Shown here: positions 32,363 through 35,460 of the stretch, piece by piece | Layout of the letters: each line of letters opens with the position of its first letter | Numbering within the stretch: position 1 is the first letter of the stretch | Assembly: GCA_023231475.1 (NCBI GenBank) | Contig: JALJEE010000757.1 | Location: forward strand, 1 to 35,460 | DNA: 35,460 bases | Source: Seison nebaliae | Taxonomy: Eukaryota; Rotifera; Pararotatoria; Seisonacea; Seisonidae | Direction: 5' to 3' | Program-made: the position numbers and the translations under genes | The notes under the pieces: generated by a model | What the model was told of the DNA's origin: nothing | Database searches by the model: none | Seen by the model: the letters and a program-made list of their open reading frames with translations, nothing else

Positions 32363-32798
32363 CCCGGAGCGGTATTCACCTTATGGGGGAATTCACCCTG
32401 TTTCTCATTTTCGGAGAGGAATTCACTCAAATATCGGAGCGGAATTCACTCGATTGTTCCCCTTGTAAAATATTTTTCGGAGCGGAATTCACCCAAAAAG
32501 ATGTTTTTGGAGAGGAACTCACCCAAAAGTAGTTTTTCGGAGCGGAATTCACCCAAAAAGATGTTTTTTGGGGAGGAATTCACCCAAAAGTAGTTTTTCG
32601 GAGAGGAATTCACCCAAAAAGATGTTTTTGGAGAGGAATTCACTCAAAAGTAGTTTTTCGGAGAGGAATTCACCCAAATTTGAGGATTTCGGAGAGGAAT
32701 TCACTCTATTTTTAGTTTTTCGGAGAGGATTTCACTCTAATTTCAAATCTTCCAAGAGGAATTCACCTTCTTTCAGTTTTTCGGAGAGGAATTCACCT
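32363..32798 (+). repeat. Minisatellite block B (GGAGAGGAATTCACC type)
   Basis: About 15 copies of the core CGGAGAGGAATTCACCC at spacings near 30 bp. In the middle (about 32474-32650) two variants alternate (tttttcggag.. with aaaaagatg, and tttttggagagg.. with aaaagtag), giving a 60-bp higher-order unit repeated three times. GAATTC is kept in most copies. Both strands stay open: the plus strand reads FSERNSPK repeatedly and the minus strand GEF-type repeats. The orientation is opposite to block A at 16994-17260. Confidence 0.93.
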
Positions 32799-33379
32799 TT
32801 TAATTTTACATTTCTTTCGAAGTTATTTCGGTTTTAGTAGTATTTATAAAGTACGATAAATGTACAATTTACTAAAACAATTTTGAAAGATAAAAAGAGC
32901 GGCAAATAGACTTAATACGTAATTATCTGGAGTATTTTATAATCTCCATGAATTTTATAAAAATAACTTTATGGAATAAGTATGAGAATAAAATTCGGAA
33001 ACGCATAACTAATTAATAATAAAATTAGTTTAAAGTAAGTTACTTTGAAGAAAAAAACATTTGCCTATTTGAATTTGAAATTTGAAAAATAATCATAATG
33101 TTCACTATTTCAAATAGTTTTGAAGTAATTCCATTATAAATCGCATTAGATATTATGTTTTCGATATGAAGGCGTCCTTTAATATTTAGTTCCTAATATT
33201 GGAAAATTTTTCTAAAAAGGCTCGGATTCAGATGGTCTTCAATTACTAACAATTTTCCTTATTCATCCATTATTAGTCCCTTTTTTTTATAGTTGTACTT
33301 TTTTTCCATTTTGTAATCTCATAGAATGATTTCATAGAAACTTTTCTTGTTCAACATAGATTTCGATTGAAAAAAATAA
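32799..33379. other. AT-rich intergenic region
   Basis: No gene or repeat seen. It should hold the promoter of the secreted protein gene starting at 33380. Confidence 0.4.
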
Positions 33380-34363
33380 ATGGGATTCTTTTATTTTACA
33401 ATTCTTCTCACTATTTTACTTTTTAATAAAATTGACGGTGAGAAAACAAAATCTCATATCGCTCAAGTTGCGGAGAATGTAAAACTGACGTTCGACGGCA
33501 AAGTAGCATTTTATGAAATTGATGTGGTAGTGCAAGGAAGAGAAGAGGAAATTAAATTGAAAACAATCAGTACGTCACAAATTGAAGAAAAGATGATTTG
33601 GGGTTCTTGCAATTCAATAATAGCTAACCAATCTCCAAAAATCGATGATTCAGTTTGTGATGCTGCTATTCCACTGATACGTTCAAAACAAATTCTTTCA
33701 ATTATGGTTGGTCACAATCGGCAGCATTGGGGGAAATATTTCACAGGAGACGTAACAAACTATAACAATCATCTACCACCCGATCTTTCTTCAATTACTT
33801 CTACTACACCTCATTACTTTCATCCATCTTTAACATCTTCGATCTATGACCAAGTTCAATTGTTTTTAGAAAATATATTTCTTATTCTATTCAGGTCTTG
33901 CTTGAAATCTACGACGCGAATAAACCTGTAATTCAAATTCGATTCCTTAACGTTGGGAAGCCCGATAATTTTAACTGGTTCGATAAAGAGAGGATAGAGG
34001 AAATAATAGTATCCAATATGGTGAACGAAAATATTATAACTTCAATCGAAAATAGTGATATTGAGTTTTTCCAATATTTATCCTATATCTAACGAAAATT
34101 ATGTTTAATGAAAATTTCTCAGGTATCATAAGACACCATACGTCACTGAATTGGTTTTCACATTTGAAAACGCGGACCCTATCAAAATAAAGGTTTATTG
34201 TATTAGTGGTTGTATCAATGCGCCTGAAATTAACTATCGATTAAACAGATATGATGGTTAGTAATTTTATGTTCGGTTCACATTATATATTTAATTTAAC
34301 AAAGATGTCACACTTTCAGCAGAATTTGTAGTAATTTCGGGTTTACAATTAAATTCGTTCTAA
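33380..34363 (+). CDS. Secreted protein of unknown family, four exons
   Basis: Exons 33380-33853, 33895-34064, 34123-34256 and 34320-34363 (introns 41, 58 and 63 bp) join in phase into 273 residues. The signal peptide MGFFYFTILLTILLFNKIDG is clear. The mature part has four cysteines, two in the first exon (WGSCNS, DSVCD) and two close together near the C-terminus (VYCISGCI). A Thr/Ser/Pro-rich linker (about residues 130-155) separates two halves. The second half is beta-rich with the block FLNVGKPDNFNWFDKERI, which looks like a galactose-binding-like or jelly-roll extracellular domain, but that is only an impression. Without the splicing it breaks into two unrelated ORFs. No transmembrane segment was seen. 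Confidence 0.65.
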
Positions 34364-34697
34364 TATACATTAAACTATTTTATATTATTTAACAAATAAA
34401 CAACGTAAATAACTAAAAATGTTTTCATCAATACATCGTTAATTGATATTCCTTATTTTTCTGAGATTTTTTTCCATTTTGTTAGAATACTTACAAGTTA
34501 ATATGAAATGTTTGTATTGCCTACTGTCTAAAATAAATTGTTTAACCGATATTTATCCCATCATATTTGTCTAGCGTCTAAATATCTCTGAGCTAAATGA
34601 ATTGTGTCATTGACATTTAATAGTTAATAGAACTAATAATTGATTTTTACAATCAAAATTACATTTTTTCTCGACATCTTTAAACATTCCATTCAGC
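34364..34697. other. AT-rich intergenic region
   Basis: Nothing recognised between the secreted protein gene and the first repeat array. Confidence 0.4.
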
Positions 34698-34838
34698 GGG
34701 AGAAGGGCATAAGAGTCACCAGACAAAAGAGCCACGAGACAAAAGAGCCACGAGACAAAAGAGCCATGAGACAAAAGAGCCACGAGACAAAAGAGCCACG
34801 GTACAAAAGAGCCTTGGACAAAGGAGCCAGGCAGACTT
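34698..34838 (+). repeat. 16-bp tandem repeat array 1 (GAGACAAAAGAGCCAC)
   Basis: About eight copies of GAGACAAAAGAGCCAC, the last ones changed (ggtacaaaagagcctt, ggacaaaggagcca). The left border is gggagaagggcataagag and the right border gcagactttt. The borders recur at array 2. Confidence 0.92.
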
Positions 34839-34948
34839 TTAAAAATGCGATATTTACTATTCTTACTATTAAATGCGATCTTCGTTTACAATTCTTGACC
34901 GTACAAATCCACGATTTTGTACAATTATCATATTGTACATGTTAGTGA
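34839..34948. other. Spacer between repeat arrays
   Basis: 110 bp of AT-rich sequence. TTGTAC occurs near its right end as ttttgtacaa and attgtacat. No gene was seen. Confidence 0.4.
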
Positions 34949-35073
34949 TGGGAGAAGGACATAAGAGCCACGAGACAAAAGAGCCACGGCACAAAAGAGC
35001 CACGGGACAAAAGAGCCATGGACAAAAGAGCCATGGACAAAAGAGCCATGGACAAAAGAGCCACGCAGACTTT
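34949..35073 (+). repeat. 15-16-bp tandem repeat array 2
   Basis: Seven copies: first 16-bp units like array 1, then 15-bp units (GGACAAAAGAGCCAT) repeated three times almost exactly. The left border gggagaaggacataagag and right border gcagacttt match array 1, so both arrays are copies of one bordered element. Confidence 0.92.
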
Positions 35074-35460
35074 GATTTTCTGAAATTTATTGATTGAAAA
35101 TAAGTAAAACACAGTTTATAACTATCTGGATTTTTGTTTTCCAAAATTTACAGAGGAATCGAGTCTTATCAGTTTGGAATTAAACTATTTCAAGATAAAA
35201 AATATACTGAGATCAGATAAACAAACACATCATCAGAAAGATGGTTAAATCTATAAAATGATAATAAGAATTATAAAGAAAACAACCCTGCTAGATTTGT
35301 ACAAATTTAAACAATCGTAAATATAGGGTTATTCATTTGGTTATAGACCTTTATTCGGATTTTGAAGACTTTTATTTATTTCATTCGGACTTTTATTCAT
35401 CGGATATAGATTTCTATTCATCAACTTTGGACAACTGGTCATTCAATCTGGATATCTATT
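35074..35460. other. AT-rich end of window
   Basis: No gene seen. Near 35340-35420 there are loose repeats of a ttattcggattt-like motif. Confidence 0.35.

Noticed and set aside
32338-32837. Short ORFs of SERNSPK or GEFRSEK repeats on both strands
   Set aside because: They are translations of minisatellite block B; no start context or non-repeat sequence supports a gene.
34698-35073. CRISPR-like array
   Set aside because: The units are contiguous without unique spacers, and the genome is eukaryotic.
34640-35144. ORFs encoding KSHETKEPRDKR-type repeats
   Set aside because: They are translations of the 15-16 bp arrays, open on both strands only because of the unit length.

Overview
This is eukaryotic nuclear DNA, strongly A+T-rich by eye, with intron-poor long ORFs and very short introns (about 39 to 101 bp in the models built here). 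The gene content (apolipophorin-type giant lipid carrier, Nup98-96, COG8, a RING-PHD protein, a BTB protein, degenerate non-LTR, retropepsin and pogo/Tigger-type elements) fits an arthropod. Compactness and base composition suggest an acariform mite, but that is inference. Exon models were assembled by hand from GT..AG signals and reading-phase agreement, without RNA evidence.

Layout. 1-492: start of a minus-strand ORF with an AT-hook and coiled coil, leaving the window. 814-2950: two neighbouring minus-strand genes for small single-pass membrane proteins. 4143-4961: a plus-strand five-exon membrane protein gene that is invisible to simple ORF calling, followed by a minus-strand tRNA-Ser(GCU). 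5247-6999: BTB protein (minus). 7.2-8.1 kb: direct repeats and a coding remnant. 8386-12210: Nup98-96 (minus), with a short Nup96 half. 12789-14408: RING-PHD protein (minus), divergently paired with COG8 (14653-16506, plus). 16994-18133: a minisatellite at the 3' side of a broken non-LTR reverse transcriptase. 18340-29821: a five-exon apolipophorin precursor of about 3758 residues (minus), the largest gene here. 30381-31690: broken pogo/Tigger transposase. 31921-32259: retropepsin-like fragment. 32363-32798: a second block of the same minisatellite in inverted orientation. 33380-34363: four-exon secreted protein (plus). 34698-35073: two arrays of a 15-16 bp repeat with shared borders.

Functionally, Nup98-96 (nuclear pore), COG8 (Golgi tethering), the RING-PHD protein and the tRNA are housekeeping genes. 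The apolipophorin is a secreted hemolymph lipid carrier. The mobile and repeat material sits on both sides of the apolipophorin gene. The small secreted and membrane genes at both ends are not assignable to a known family from sequence alone. I see no clear multi-gene novel system; the best leads are the C-terminal vWA-like module of the apolipophorin, the inverted minisatellite blocks tied to retroelement remnants, and the cryptic multi-exon membrane protein genes.
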